From Thalassospira tepidiphila MCCC 1A03514 (GTDB taxonomy: Bacteria; Pseudomonadota; Alphaproteobacteria; Rhodospirillales; Thalassospiraceae), in the NCBI RefSeq assembly GCF_001662875.1, contig NZ_JPVZ01000002.1, forward strand, positions 372,001 through 436,000: 64,000 bases of DNA, given 5' to 3'. The position numbers and the translations under genes are program-made. Each line of letters opens with the position of its first letter. Positions within the stretch are counted from its first letter, which is position 1. Under the pieces are notes generated by a model. The model was not told where the DNA came from. It made no database searches and saw only the letters and a list, made by a program, of their open reading frames with translations. Positions 46,578 through 55,514 of this stretch are shown piece after piece.

Positions 46578-46600
46578 TCGACCGGTCAGGAACCGGTCGA
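46578..46600 (-). repeat. Hairpin at the cbiX-cobH junction
   Basis: TCGACCGGT (46578-46586) pairs perfectly with ACCGGTCGA (46592-46600) around 5 bases, straddling the cbiX stop. There is no T tract, so an mRNA processing or stability role is more likely than termination. Confidence 0.45.
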
Positions 46601-47620
46601 TTTCTTCGCGTCGTCGTGATCATGGGAATGGCTGTGCCCGTGATCATGGCTGTGGCCATGGCTATGACCGTGATCATGGTTGTGGTGATGCCCGTGGCCG
46701 TGACCATGGTGGTGATGGCCATGATCATGGCTGTGTCCATCGGTGCCAATGCCCATCACATGGTGATGGTGACCGACCTGTGGGGTGCCGACATCGCCTT
46801 CATAGCCAATGATCTGCTCACGATACTTGCAAAGCTGGCAGTTCATATTGTTGTCGCCGGTATCAATTTCGGTCAGACGTTCGGCAAAGCTTTCAAGAAC
46901 CATCGGGTGGTCCTTTAGGTAACCTGCCTTGATGAATTCAACGTCACCAAATTCCGCCGCGACTTCATCAGTATGGCTATAGATGCGGTCAATCAGAATG
47001 CCGGCAAACAGGAAATACGGGAAGACGACAACACGCTTGTATCCCAGTTTCATCGCTTCGCGCAGGCCCGCATTGACGCGCGGATGGGCAACACCGGAAT
47101 AGCTGATTTCGGTACGGCCAAAGCCCATGCCTTCCTGAAGCATACGGGCAACCTTATAGACATTGGAATTGGCGTCCGGGTCATTGGTGCCGCGCCCGAC
47201 CACCATCAACAGGGTGTCTTTGCGATCTACGCTGTCATCAGCACCTGCAAGGGCTTCTTCGATACGTTCCTTTGCCGCCATCAAAAGCTTGGGATCAATG
47301 GCAAGATCGCGACCGAAAAGCACTTCAATATCTGGATTTTCATGGGCGAAATTGTTCACTTCGCTCGGCAGGTCGTTTTTGACGTGACCGGCGGCAAACA
47401 GCATACCTGGAAGGGCGTAGATTTTCTTGTGGCCCATGGCTTTGAGCTTTTCAAAACCATCACGCAGGATCGGGTGGGCAAATTCGAGAAAGCCGCTTTC
47501 GACATCGTAGTCGGCCAGATGGGTCTGTTTCATAGCTTCAACCATGGCGTTGAACTGTGAAACCGCGCGTTCGTCGCGCGAACCATGACCGCAAATCATT
47601 ACTGCGCCTTTGGGGGACAT
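46586..47620 (-). CDS. cbiX: CbiX-L type sirohydrochlorin cobaltochelatase with His-rich tail
   Basis: A 344-residue class II chelatase built of two CbiX halves. H12 (GHGSRDE) and H79 (AAGHVKND) are the expected metal-site histidines. M259-C261-C264 gives the MxCxxC motif that holds an Fe-S centre in Bacillus megaterium CbiX-L. Residues ~284-340 are an almost unbroken His/Gly/Asp run that may store cobalt. The ATG at 47620 follows AAGGAG by about 9 bases; the extension to 47677 is unsupported. It inserts cobalt early, unlike CobN. Confidence 0.93.
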   Translation of the reverse strand: MSPKGAVMICGHGSRDERAVSQFNAMVEAMKQTHLADYDVESGFLEFAHPILRDGFEKLKAMGHKKIYALPGMLFAAGHVKNDLPSEVNNFAHENPDIEVLFGRDLAIDPKLLMAAKERIEEALAGADDSVDRKDTLLMVVGRGTNDPDANSNVYKVARMLQEGMGFGRTEISYSGVAHPRVNAGLREAMKLGYKRVVVFPYFLFAGILIDRIYSHTDEVAAEFGDVEFIKAGYLKDHPMVLESFAERLTEIDTGDNNMNCQLCKYREQIIGYEGDVGTPQVGHHHHVMGIGTDGHSHDHGHHHHGHGHGHHHNHDHGHSHGHSHDHGHSHSHDHDDAKKSTGS

Positions 47621-48051
47621 AAAAGGCTGCTCCTTTGTCTCTCTTTGATGGTGTTCTTCACATGACATTGTTGCCATGCGGTACCCGATGCCACCCCCGT
47701 TTTCACCGATTGGCTTGCGGAATGCAAGCGGCAGCTACGCCAACAGGGTGCACAAGGGGCTTGGGTGATGAAAATACTACTTATTGTGGGCCGGTTATGG
47801 TCTGGTATCGAATATGTTGTGGGCGGGCTCTGTCCTTCGGTTCTGGCGGGTGATCAGGTTGCGGTGTTTTGCGTTACGCACTGCCGGGCAAACAGGATTG
47901 ACCAACATAAGTTATGATAAAATATAAATTCGTATGAAATTTCTTTATCAAAGCGAAAACCCGATGGCAAATTGTGCGGTATCAATTTGGTTCGCGCATT
48001 CACCATGTCATTCTGATTGACGGGTTGGCGATCACCGCGCACATTGCCGCG
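47621..48051. other. Divergent region between cbiX and cobD
   Basis: This region holds no gene I can support. An A+T-rich block (about 47905-47955) carries a promoter candidate toward cobD. I looked for a cobalamin riboswitch on both strands and saw none that matches the conserved core. Confidence 0.5.
47898..47928 (+). promoter_or_regulatory. Candidate promoter toward cobD
   Basis: TTGACC at 47898-47903, with AATATA at 47921 (17-base spacing) or TATAAA at 47923 (19-base spacing). It lies about 125 bases ahead of the preferred cobD start. Confidence 0.35.
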
Positions 48052-49068
48052 ATGGAACCGACATTCACCGATTTTCTGATCCCGGAACCTGCGTTTTTCG
48101 GGCCGCTTTTTTCAATGCTGGTGCTGGCACTGCTGCTGGATGCGGTGTTTGGTGACTTCCCGTGGCTGTTTAGCCGGATCGGGCACCCGGTGGTGTGGAT
48201 TGGCAATCTGATTGCGTGGTTCGAAAAGCGCCTGAACCGCACAGATCGCAGTAACCCGGACCGCCTTTTGCGCGGTGCTATGACCAGTCTGATGGTGATT
48301 GTGGTCGCCGCGGCTTTCGGTGGTGCTGTGCAGTTTGTCTCATCACTTGGCGACGTTTTCAGAGCGCCCGAAGTCCTTTTGGTGGCGGTTCTGATTGCTC
48401 AAAAAGGCCTTTATCAACACGTAAAGGCCGTTTCAAACGCGCTTAAGAAAGAGGGCATCGCTGGTGGCCGCAAGGCAGTTTCGATGATCGTCGGGCGCAA
48501 CCCCGAAACGCTTGATGAAGCAGGCGTCAGCCGGGCAGCCATCGAAAGCTGTGCTGAAAACTTTTCTGACGGGGTGGTCGCCCCACTGTTCTGGTATGTA
48601 GTTGGCGGGCCGATTGGCATTTGTGCCTACAAGGCGATCAACACACTTGATTCGATGATTGGTCATCGCAACGAACGCTATCTTTATTTCGGCAGGTTCG
48701 CCGCGCGACTTGACGATGTGGCGAACTTTATCCCCGCACGGATTGCTGGCGGTGTGATTTGCCTTGCCGCCGTAATCGGTAAGAAAACAAGTGGCAAAGC
48801 TGCCTGGCAGACCATGGTGTCGGATGCGAAAAAGCACAAATCGCCCAATGCCGGTTGGCAGGAAGCAGCCTTCGCTGGCGCGCTTGAAATCGCCCTTGCC
48901 GGGCCGCGCCAGTATGGCAGTGAAATGGTTGATGATCCTTATATTGGCAACGGTCGTTCCGATCTGACCGCTGTTGATATCGACCGCGCGCTGAGACTTT
49001 TCACGACCTCATGCCTGATCAATGCGGCATGGCCGATTGTTCTTAAAGTTCTTTGGGTCGGGCTATGA
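48052..49068 (+). CDS. cobD: Adenosylcobinamide-phosphate synthase
   Basis: An inner-membrane enzyme (CbiB type) attaching (R)-1-amino-2-propanol or its phosphate to adenosylcobyric acid. The 338-residue protein has several helices and the signatures LLLDAVFGDFPW, HPVVWIGNLI, NFSDGVVAPLFWYVVGGPIG and TLDSMIGHRNERY. I prefer the ATG at 48052, which starts just before the conserved part; the frame is open to a GTG at 47974. Its stop overlaps the next gene's start (ATGA). Confidence 0.93.
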   Translation: MEPTFTDFLIPEPAFFGPLFSMLVLALLLDAVFGDFPWLFSRIGHPVVWIGNLIAWFEKRLNRTDRSNPDRLLRGAMTSLMVIVVAAAFGGAVQFVSSLGDVFRAPEVLLVAVLIAQKGLYQHVKAVSNALKKEGIAGGRKAVSMIVGRNPETLDEAGVSRAAIESCAENFSDGVVAPLFWYVVGGPIGICAYKAINTLDSMIGHRNERYLYFGRFAARLDDVANFIPARIAGGVICLAAVIGKKTSGKAAWQTMVSDAKKHKSPNAGWQEAAFAGALEIALAGPRQYGSEMVDDPYIGNGRSDLTAVDIDRALRLFTTSCLINAAWPIVLKVLWVGL

Positions 49069-49700
49069 GTGCCGGGCAGCGTGCCAATGATATTCCGTTG
49101 GGCTGCGAGTTCCTTGAAGGCATCCTGCAAAACCGCGCCAACCAAATCATTCTCGACCGGTTTTCAGCCTTCGGGATCAAAGACTGGTGGCTGACCGCCG
49201 GATGCCTTGCGCAGACGATCTGGAACATCAAGGCCAATCAAGCCCCGGGTTCCGAAATTGCCGATTATGATCTTTTTTATTTCGATCCCGATACGTCATG
49301 GCAGGCGGAAGATCATGTGATTGCCCAAGGCACTGAACTGCTTGCCGATATCCCGGTTTCCGTTGAAATCCGCAATCAGGCGCGTGTGCCGATCTGGTAT
49401 CCGGAAAAATTCGGTGTGCCCTACGGTACTGTGACTGCTGCCAGTGATGGCATTGACCGCTTTGCCTATCAGACAACTGCCATTGGCGTGCGCAAGGATG
49501 CGGGCAAAGACGGTATCGATGCCTATCGCATATATGCGCCGTTTGGCCTTGCTGCTGTCATGGAAGGTCGGGTGATCCCGAACACGGTTTTGCCGGTAAA
49601 AACGGTCTATGAGACCAAGGTTGCCCGGTGGCAAACAATCTGGCCGGATCTGATCATCTCACCGTGGCCAGAAGAGTGCGATTTGGGGCAGAACGATTAA
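49065..49700 (+). CDS. Nucleotidyltransferase-family protein (DUF925 type)
   Basis: A 211-residue protein of the predicted nucleotidyltransferase family COG3575. It carries WWLTAGCLAQTIWN and an acidic pair in IADYDLFYFDPD, consistent with a polymerase-beta-like active site. The function is unknown. It is translationally coupled to cobD (ATGA), so a link to cobalamin is possible but unproven. Its stop overlaps the hldE stop on the other strand by 4 bases. Confidence 0.8.
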   Translation: MSAGQRANDIPLGCEFLEGILQNRANQIILDRFSAFGIKDWWLTAGCLAQTIWNIKANQAPGSEIADYDLFYFDPDTSWQAEDHVIAQGTELLADIPVSVEIRNQARVPIWYPEKFGVPYGTVTAASDGIDRFAYQTTAIGVRKDAGKDGIDAYRIYAPFGLAAVMEGRVIPNTVLPVKTVYETKVARWQTIWPDLIISPWPEECDLGQND

Positions 49701-51169
49701 TCGTTGCCCTTGTTCATCCGGGCGATGGTCGATGTGGTGGAAAAGCCATCTTCAAGATTGGCCAGAACCACCTTGCCGCCATAGCCATGGACAATTTCGG
49801 CCCCGACTACCTTGTCGATGGTGTAATCCGCACCCTTGACCAGAATGTCCGGTTTGATCGCCTTGATCAGTTCAATCGGGGTGTCTTCGCCAAAAATCAC
49901 CACACCACTGACGGTTTCAAGCGATCCTAACACGGCTGCACGTGCGGCCTCGGACTGGACCGGGCGGGCTTCGCCCTTAAGGCGTTTGACAGACGCATCG
50001 GAATTCAGCCCGACAATCAGGCGGTCGCAATTTGCCCGTGCCTGTTTGAGCAGGCTGAGGTGGCCCGGATGCAACAGATCAAAACAGCCATTGGTAAAAC
50101 CGACAGTGTATCCCTTACGCCGCCAGCGTTCTGCGCGATCGACCATGCGATCAAGCGGCATCAGTTTGGCCTCACCGATCATCAGATCATGATGATGCAA
50201 GGTGGAAATCAGTTCGTCTGGATAAACAACTGCCGTGCCGATCTTGCCAACCACGATCCCGGCGGCAACATTGGCAATGCGTGCAGCGTCAGCTAGGCTG
50301 GATCCCGCTGCAACGGCGGATGCGAGGCAGGCAACGACCGTGTCACCGGCACCCGAAACGTCAAAGACTTCGCGGGCTTCGGTTGGCAGATGCAAAGCCT
50401 CGCCATCCTTGGTGACAAGCGTCATGCCATCCTGACTGCGGGTAAGTAGGATATTCTCGATACCGCATTCGCTGATGATCTTGGTCGCGGCGGCGATGGC
50501 ATCTTCGTCGCTGTTTATGGCAATGCCGGTTGCTGCTTCGGCCTCTGCGCGGTTCGGCGTCACCACCGTGGCCCCACGATAGATGCTGTAATCATTGCCT
50601 TTTGGGTCGACGATGACGGGCTTTCCGGCTGCGTGTGCTGCCTTGATTGCGGCTGCAACGACATCGGCATGCAAGACACCCTTGCCATAGTCAGACAGAA
50701 TGATCGCTGCAACATCCCCTGCCAGCTGACCTGCGAGTGTCGAAAGATTGCTAATCGATGCTGGTGCAATGGCGCTGGTGGTTTCATTGTCAGATCGCAA
50801 CAACTGCTGCCCGCCCGCGATATAGCGGGTTTTGATTGTCGTCGGGCGGTTACGCTCTGTCTGGATATAGGGCTCAACACCCTTGTCAGCGGCGACATAT
50901 TCCATGACTTCGCGGCCGGGCAGATCATCGCCAACAAGCGACAGGAACTGAACCGATGCGCCAAGGGCTGTTGCGTTGCGCGTGACGTTACCAGCACCCC
51001 CAAGCATGGCGCTTTCGCGTTCAACCCGAATGACGGGAATGGGCGCCTCGGGCGAGATGCGGGTAACCGAACCATAAACAAACCGGTCAAGCATCACATC
51101 GCCAATGCAAAGGACTTTGGCATCGGTCAGTTGTTCAACCTGTCGGGCCAGATGGCTAAGATCGGTCAT
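49697..51169 (-). CDS. hldE: Bifunctional heptose-7-phosphate kinase / heptose-1-phosphate adenylyltransferase
   Basis: Makes ADP-heptose for the LPS inner core. The 490-residue protein has a ribokinase-like N-terminal half (GGAGNVTRNATALGA, ending in the DVSGAGDTVVACLA anion hole near 275) and a C-terminal nucleotidyltransferase half (GFTNGCFDLLHPGHLSLL near 360). Both activities look intact. The gmhA gene lies directly upstream on the same strand, so the first steps of heptose synthesis are encoded together. Confidence 0.96.
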   Translation of the reverse strand: MTDLSHLARQVEQLTDAKVLCIGDVMLDRFVYGSVTRISPEAPIPVIRVERESAMLGGAGNVTRNATALGASVQFLSLVGDDLPGREVMEYVAADKGVEPYIQTERNRPTTIKTRYIAGGQQLLRSDNETTSAIAPASISNLSTLAGQLAGDVAAIILSDYGKGVLHADVVAAAIKAAHAAGKPVIVDPKGNDYSIYRGATVVTPNRAEAEAATGIAINSDEDAIAAATKIISECGIENILLTRSQDGMTLVTKDGEALHLPTEAREVFDVSGAGDTVVACLASAVAAGSSLADAARIANVAAGIVVGKIGTAVVYPDELISTLHHHDLMIGEAKLMPLDRMVDRAERWRRKGYTVGFTNGCFDLLHPGHLSLLKQARANCDRLIVGLNSDASVKRLKGEARPVQSEAARAAVLGSLETVSGVVIFGEDTPIELIKAIKPDILVKGADYTIDKVVGAEIVHGYGGKVVLANLEDGFSTTSTIARMNKGND

Positions 51170-51222
51170 GGTCGCAATTCTTTGTTCTGTCTGAGTATTC
51201 AGGCGGCTTTGCAGCCCGCCGG

Positions 51223-51807
51223 TTATTTTTTCGTCAGGCCAAGCGTATGTTCAAGCGCACCGACCAGCATCTGGCCAATCTGGATATGCATTTCCTGGAT
51301 GCGGGCGGTGGTGTTGCTCGGTACGATCATCAGTGGATCACAAAGATCAACCATGTCACCACCGGTCTTGCCAGTCCAGCCGGTCGCAATCAGGCCCATT
51401 TCCTTGGCCTTGGCCAAACCAAGATTGACGTTCTTGCTGTTGCCGGATGTCGAGATGCCAATCGCAACGTCATCCGGATTGCCAAGCGCCTCGATCTGGC
51501 GCGAAAACAGGTGATCAAACCCAAAATCGTTACCGATCGCGGTCAAGGCCGAGCTGTCGGTGGTCAGTGCAATCGCCGGAAGCGCGCGACGGTCATTGAT
51601 ATAGCGGACCGTGAATTCGGTTGCGATATGCTGCGCGTCCGCGGCCGACCCGCCATTGCCGAAAAACAGCAATTTATTGCCGTCGTTAAGGGCGTCGGTG
51701 CAAATCTCGACCAGTTCGATAAAGGCATCGCGGGTTGCTTCACGGGTCTTGTTGACCAGATCAAGATGCTCGTCAAACTCTGCATCGAAAAAGGCTTTGA
51801 TATCCAT
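51223..51807 (-). CDS. gmhA: Phosphoheptose isomerase (SIS domain)
   Basis: Converts sedoheptulose-7-phosphate to heptose-7-phosphate. The 194-residue protein has the SIS-domain motifs LLFFGNGGSAADAQHIATEF and ISTSGNSKNV, with an N-terminal helix MDIKAFFDAEFDEH. I take the ATG at 51807, which gives the usual family length; the frame extends to 51855 into the end of the upstream gene. It lies between uxs and hldE. Confidence 0.93.
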   Translation of the reverse strand: MDIKAFFDAEFDEHLDLVNKTREATRDAFIELVEICTDALNDGNKLLFFGNGGSAADAQHIATEFTVRYINDRRALPAIALTTDSSALTAIGNDFGFDHLFSRQIEALGNPDDVAIGISTSGNSKNVNLGLAKAKEMGLIATGWTGKTGGDMVDLCDPLMIVPSNTTARIQEMHIQIGQMLVGALEHTLGLTKK

Positions 51808-51838
51808 CACGCGTCCAAATCCAAAAGAAGTCGTCGTA

Positions 51839-52795
51839 TTAGCCGTGTTTCGCAATCAGATTGCGGAAATACTCAATTGTCGAACCGAGGCCATCTTCAA
51901 GGCTTACAGTCGGTTCCCAGCCATCAAGTGTGTTTCGGGCAAAGGTAATGTCGGGCTTGCGCTGCAACGGGTCATCGGCCGGAAGGTCTTTGAAGATCAG
52001 CTTTGATTTGGAGCCGGTCATCTCAATGACGCGCTCGGCCAACTCACGAATGGTGATCTCATATGGGTTGCCAAGGTTCATCGGCCCGGTAACCGTTTTG
52101 TCGGTTGCCATCAGGCGAACAAAACCCTCGATCAGGTCAGTATAGAAGCAGAAAGATCGGGTTTGCTGGCCGTCGCCATAAATGGTGATGTCTTCGCCAT
52201 GCAGCGCCTGGATGATGAAGTTCGATACCACACGGCCGTCCTGCGGATGCATGCGTGGGCCATAGGTGTTGAAGATACGGGCGACCTTGATATCCAGACC
52301 GTGCTGGCGGTGGTAATCAAAGAAAAGCGTTTCAGCACAGCGCTTGCCTTCGTCATAACAGGCGCGCGGGCCGATCGGATTGACATTGCCGCGGTAATCT
52401 TCGGTCTGCGGATGGACTTCCGGATCACCATAAACTTCGCTGGTCGAAGCTTGGAAAATCTTGGCACCAACGCGTTTGGCGAGACCCAGCATATTGATCG
52501 CACCATGCACACTGGTTTTGGTCGTCTGGACCGGATCGTGCTGGTAATGGATCGGTGATGCCGGGCACGCAAGGTTGTAAATCTCGTCGACTTCAAGATA
52601 GAGCGGGAAGGTCACATCGTGGCGCATCAGCTCGAAATGCGGTTTATCGAGAAGATGGACAATGTTGTCCTTGGTGCCGGTGAAAAAATTGTCGACGCAC
52701 AGAACGTCATTGCCTTCTTCAAGCAGGCGTTCGCACAAATGAGAACCAAGAAAACCTGCGCCACCGGTTACCAAAACGCGCTTGCGTCGCCACAT
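51839..52795 (-). CDS. UDP-glucuronate decarboxylase (UDP-xylose synthase)
   Basis: A 318-residue extended short-chain dehydrogenase. NAD motif [10 protein letters not shown], Ser/Thr in STSEVYG and the Y-x3-K dyad in CYDEGKR are all present. The [10 protein letters not shown] segment and RHDVTFPL are typical of UXS. It makes UDP-xylose for surface glycans and lies 31 bases ahead of gmhA, forming a uxs-gmhA-hldE cassette. Confidence 0.9.
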   Translation of the reverse strand: MWRRKRVLVTGGAGFLGSHLCERLLEEGNDVLCVDNFFTGTKDNIVHLLDKPHFELMRHDVTFPLYLEVDEIYNLACPASPIHYQHDPVQTTKTSVHGAINMLGLAKRVGAKIFQASTSEVYGDPEVHPQTEDYRGNVNPIGPRACYDEGKRCAETLFFDYHRQHGLDIKVARIFNTYGPRMHPQDGRVVSNFIIQALHGEDITIYGDGQQTRSFCFYTDLIEGFVRLMATDKTVTGPMNLGNPYEITIRELAERVIEMTGSKSKLIFKDLPADDPLQRKPDITFARNTLDGWEPTVSLEDGLGSTIEYFRNLIAKHG

Positions 52796-53028
52796 ATCGT
52801 CTCTGACCTTATTACTCTGATATCAAAACGGCCTGAAACTAGCAGCTTGGTTGGCGGAAAGCTACGACTTATCTTTTCTTGGACGTGTCTGAAATTCCCC
52901 AATATTCGGGTTTGGTTTCAACATGCATGAATGCTAAATACATAACCTGTTAATGCACCGGCGTTATCGTGGTTCGGGCAGATTAGCGGCTGTGATTCCG
53001 TCGAAACAATTCTCTGGTCATTGCATTT

Positions 53029-54258
53029 ATGTCTGATAGTTCACTTCCATCGCCCGAAGCCTTCCTCGTTGACTATGTGCGGCGCCTTGAGCGGCGCAAG
53101 GACGGCGTTGGTGCGATTCATGTGCATTTTTCCAAATTGCTGCCGTTTAACCGGCGTGACCATCACATCCGCACGGCGATTACGGCGTTTGAAGAAATCG
53201 TACCGGAAGTCACCGGGCGTATTTTTACCCTGTCCAACCAGGATCTGATTTTCATCTTTGATGCCGCAGAGATGGACGAGGTGAATGCCGTCATTTTCCG
53301 GCTGAAATTCCTGTTCAACGACGATCCATTGATCAGTGATGGCAAGGATGAAAGCGGCGCGCCCGCGACCTTTACCGACTATTTCGATGTCGGGCAGCAA
53401 TATAAAGAATTTCTGCATCTGACACAGTTGCTGGTGCGCGCCAACGCCAATCGACCCAAAATCGTCAGCAAGGCAGCCGAGCGCCACAATGACCATCCGG
53501 AACTCAGTGATGATCGTGCGCCGCTGACCCCGAAGATCTTGGGACGCATCGATGAATCGCTTCGGCGTGCGGATCTGTCCAACCTGATGCGGCGACAGGC
53601 GATTTGTGCCGTGGTGGGTGATGCGAACCCGACGCCGGTTTTCCATGAATTGTTCATCTCGATCAAGGATTTGCAGGACACGCTGCTGCCCGATGTCAAT
53701 GTTCTCTCGAACCGCTGGCTGTTTCAGCATCTGACTGAAATTCTGGATCGGCGCATGTTGTCGCTTCTGACCCGATCGAACGATGCATCAGTGACCGGGT
53801 CAGTCAGCATCAATTTGAACGTCTCGACACTGTTGTCGCCGGACTTCCTGACGTTCGATAGTAACGTCAAGGCCGGGCAGCGCGGGACAATCGTGCTTGA
53901 GCTTCAGAAGATCGATATCTTTGCCGACCTTGGGGCATTCTTCTTTGCGCGCGACTTCTGTCGTGATCGCGGCTATCGCATCTGTATCGATGGCATCAGC
54001 TATCTGTCGCTGCCCTATATCAACCGCAACAAGCTTGGCGTTGATATGATCAAGATGCTGTGGGATCCGGAAATGGAAAACATGGATGAAGAGCATCGCG
54101 AAGCCATGCGCGCCGCTGTGGCGGAGTCCGGTGATACCCGCGTTATTTTGTGCCGTTGCGATGACGAACGCGCCATCAAGTTTGGTCATTCGATCAATAT
54201 CACCATGTTCCAGGGCCGCCATGTCGAGCATCTGATGAACGAACGGACAAAAAAATAG
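53029..54258 (+). CDS. Degenerate EAL-like protein of unknown function
   Basis: A 409-residue protein with no signal peptide. The N-terminal half (about 25-100) looks like a worn GGDEF-type alpha/beta domain. The C-terminal half (about 255-380) follows the EAL barrel order: VSINLNVSTLLSPDF, then LELQK (near 290) where active enzymes have ELTE, then CIDGISYLSLPYI (near 317) where the DDFG-type metal site is expected. Key acidic residues are missing, so it is probably a non-catalytic sensor or scaffold. Confidence 0.62.
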   Translation: MSDSSLPSPEAFLVDYVRRLERRKDGVGAIHVHFSKLLPFNRRDHHIRTAITAFEEIVPEVTGRIFTLSNQDLIFIFDAAEMDEVNAVIFRLKFLFNDDPLISDGKDESGAPATFTDYFDVGQQYKEFLHLTQLLVRANANRPKIVSKAAERHNDHPELSDDRAPLTPKILGRIDESLRRADLSNLMRRQAICAVVGDANPTPVFHELFISIKDLQDTLLPDVNVLSNRWLFQHLTEILDRRMLSLLTRSNDASVTGSVSINLNVSTLLSPDFLTFDSNVKAGQRGTIVLELQKIDIFADLGAFFFARDFCRDRGYRICIDGISYLSLPYINRNKLGVDMIKMLWDPEMENMDEEHREAMRAAVAESGDTRVILCRCDDERAIKFGHSINITMFQGRHVEHLMNERTKK

Positions 54259-54279
54259 CGCCAGATTGCTGACGCTATT
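54247..54279 (-). terminator. Terminator of cobT
   Basis: AATAGCG (54254-54260) pairs with CGCTATT (54273-54279). On the minus strand TTTTTTTG follows. It overlaps the last codons of the convergent EAL-like gene. Confidence 0.8.
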
Positions 54280-54306
54280 GGGTGTTCACTTGTGTAAGGC
54301 TAAGGA

Positions 54307-55341
54307 TCAGGCCTTTTCCTTGCCATCAATCCCGGCTTTTTCAAAGGTCGCCATGCCGGTGTGGCATTCTGCGGCGGCGCGCAAAAGCGGGATGGCAAGT
54401 GCTGCACCCGATCCTTCGCCAAGGCGCATGCCGAAATTGATCAGTGCTTCCTTGCCAAGTTTCTCAATCAACCGCGCATGTCCCGGTTCTGCCGATACAT
54501 GACCGACCAGACAATGATCGAGTGCATCGGCGCGCATCGCAGCCAGAACAGCGGCCGCCGCACAGGATACATACCCATCAAGCAATATCGGAACCCGCGC
54601 AAAGCGCGCTGCAATGATGGCACCGGCCATAGCAGCAATTTCGCGTCCGCCAACACAGCGCAGAACATCCAATCCGTCATGCATCTGGTTTTTATGCAGG
54701 ATGATGGCATCACCTACAACGCGCGTCTTGCGGTCAAGGGTAGTGTCATCAATCCCGGTTCCCCGGCCGGTCCAGTCCGCAGCATTCCCGCCATAAAGTG
54801 CATGGGAAATTGCCGCCGCCGAAGTCGTGTTGCCAATGCCCATTTCGCCAGGCACAAAAAGATCCAGACCCTTTTCAATTGCACTCATGCCAAAGGCCAT
54901 CGCCTCGGCACAGCCTTCGTCGTCCATGGCCGGTTCATGGGAAAAGTCGTTGGTCGGGATTTCAAGGGCGACTTCCATGACGCGGAGTTCGGCATCGACA
55001 GACTTGCAAATCTGGTTGATCGCGGCCCCGCCATTGATGAAGTTTTCCACCATCTGCTGGTTCACGCTGGCCGGGAAGGCCGAAACGCCCTGCGCAACGA
55101 CACCGTGACTGCCGGCAAAGACGGTAACGCGCGGCCGCGACATGCGTGGGCGTGATGTTGCTTGCCATCCTGCCAGCCAAAGGCTGAAATCCTCAAGCCG
55201 TCCGAGCGATCCGGCAGGCTTGGTCAATGTCGGTTCGCGCTGGGCCACGGCGGCCTGCGCTTCCTGATCGACTTCGGGAAGTTCGGCGAGAAGCGCACGA
55301 ATTTCCTCAAGATTTTGGGGCGGATGTTTCGGGTTGAACAT
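54307..55341 (-). CDS. cobT: Nicotinate-nucleotide--dimethylbenzimidazole phosphoribosyltransferase
   Basis: Activates the lower ligand by making alpha-ribazole phosphate. The 344-residue protein (cobT in the E. coli naming, cobU in the Pseudomonas denitrificans scheme) shows TKPAGSLGRLEDF, VFAGSHGVVAQGVSAFP, GEMGIGNTTSAAA and the catalytic Glu in GMRLGEGSGAALA. It is divergent from cobS across 173 bases that hold a 6-bp hairpin (55448-55465) but no riboswitch I can see. Confidence 0.96.
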   Translation of the reverse strand: MFNPKHPPQNLEEIRALLAELPEVDQEAQAAVAQREPTLTKPAGSLGRLEDFSLWLAGWQATSRPRMSRPRVTVFAGSHGVVAQGVSAFPASVNQQMVENFINGGAAINQICKSVDAELRVMEVALEIPTNDFSHEPAMDDEGCAEAMAFGMSAIEKGLDLFVPGEMGIGNTTSAAAISHALYGGNAADWTGRGTGIDDTTLDRKTRVVGDAIILHKNQMHDGLDVLRCVGGREIAAMAGAIIAARFARVPILLDGYVSCAAAAVLAAMRADALDHCLVGHVSAEPGHARLIEKLGKEALINFGMRLGEGSGAALAIPLLRAAAECHTGMATFEKAGIDGKEKA

Positions 55342-55514
55342 TTTGGTCTCCGGCTGGCGACAAAGGTGCCTAACTAGTGTTCCGCTTGGCTTCCGGGGTG
55401 GTAAGGATTAGGCTCGGAAACCAATTGTGCAAGGCGGTTCAGGAAGTAGGGCCAAACTAGGCCCTGACACTATGCCCGGGTGCAACAGATTGCCAGTTTG
55501 AAAATCGGAAATTT

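Noticed and set aside
46590-46790. Short tandem repeats resembling a CRISPR or minisatellite
   Set aside because: They are the codons of the His-rich tail of CbiX, in frame and without spacers.
47640-47760. Possible cobalamin riboswitch upstream of cbiX on the minus strand
   Set aside because: A CGGTGAAAACG stretch resembles part of the core, but the CCCCGCAACTGT segment and B12 box are missing.
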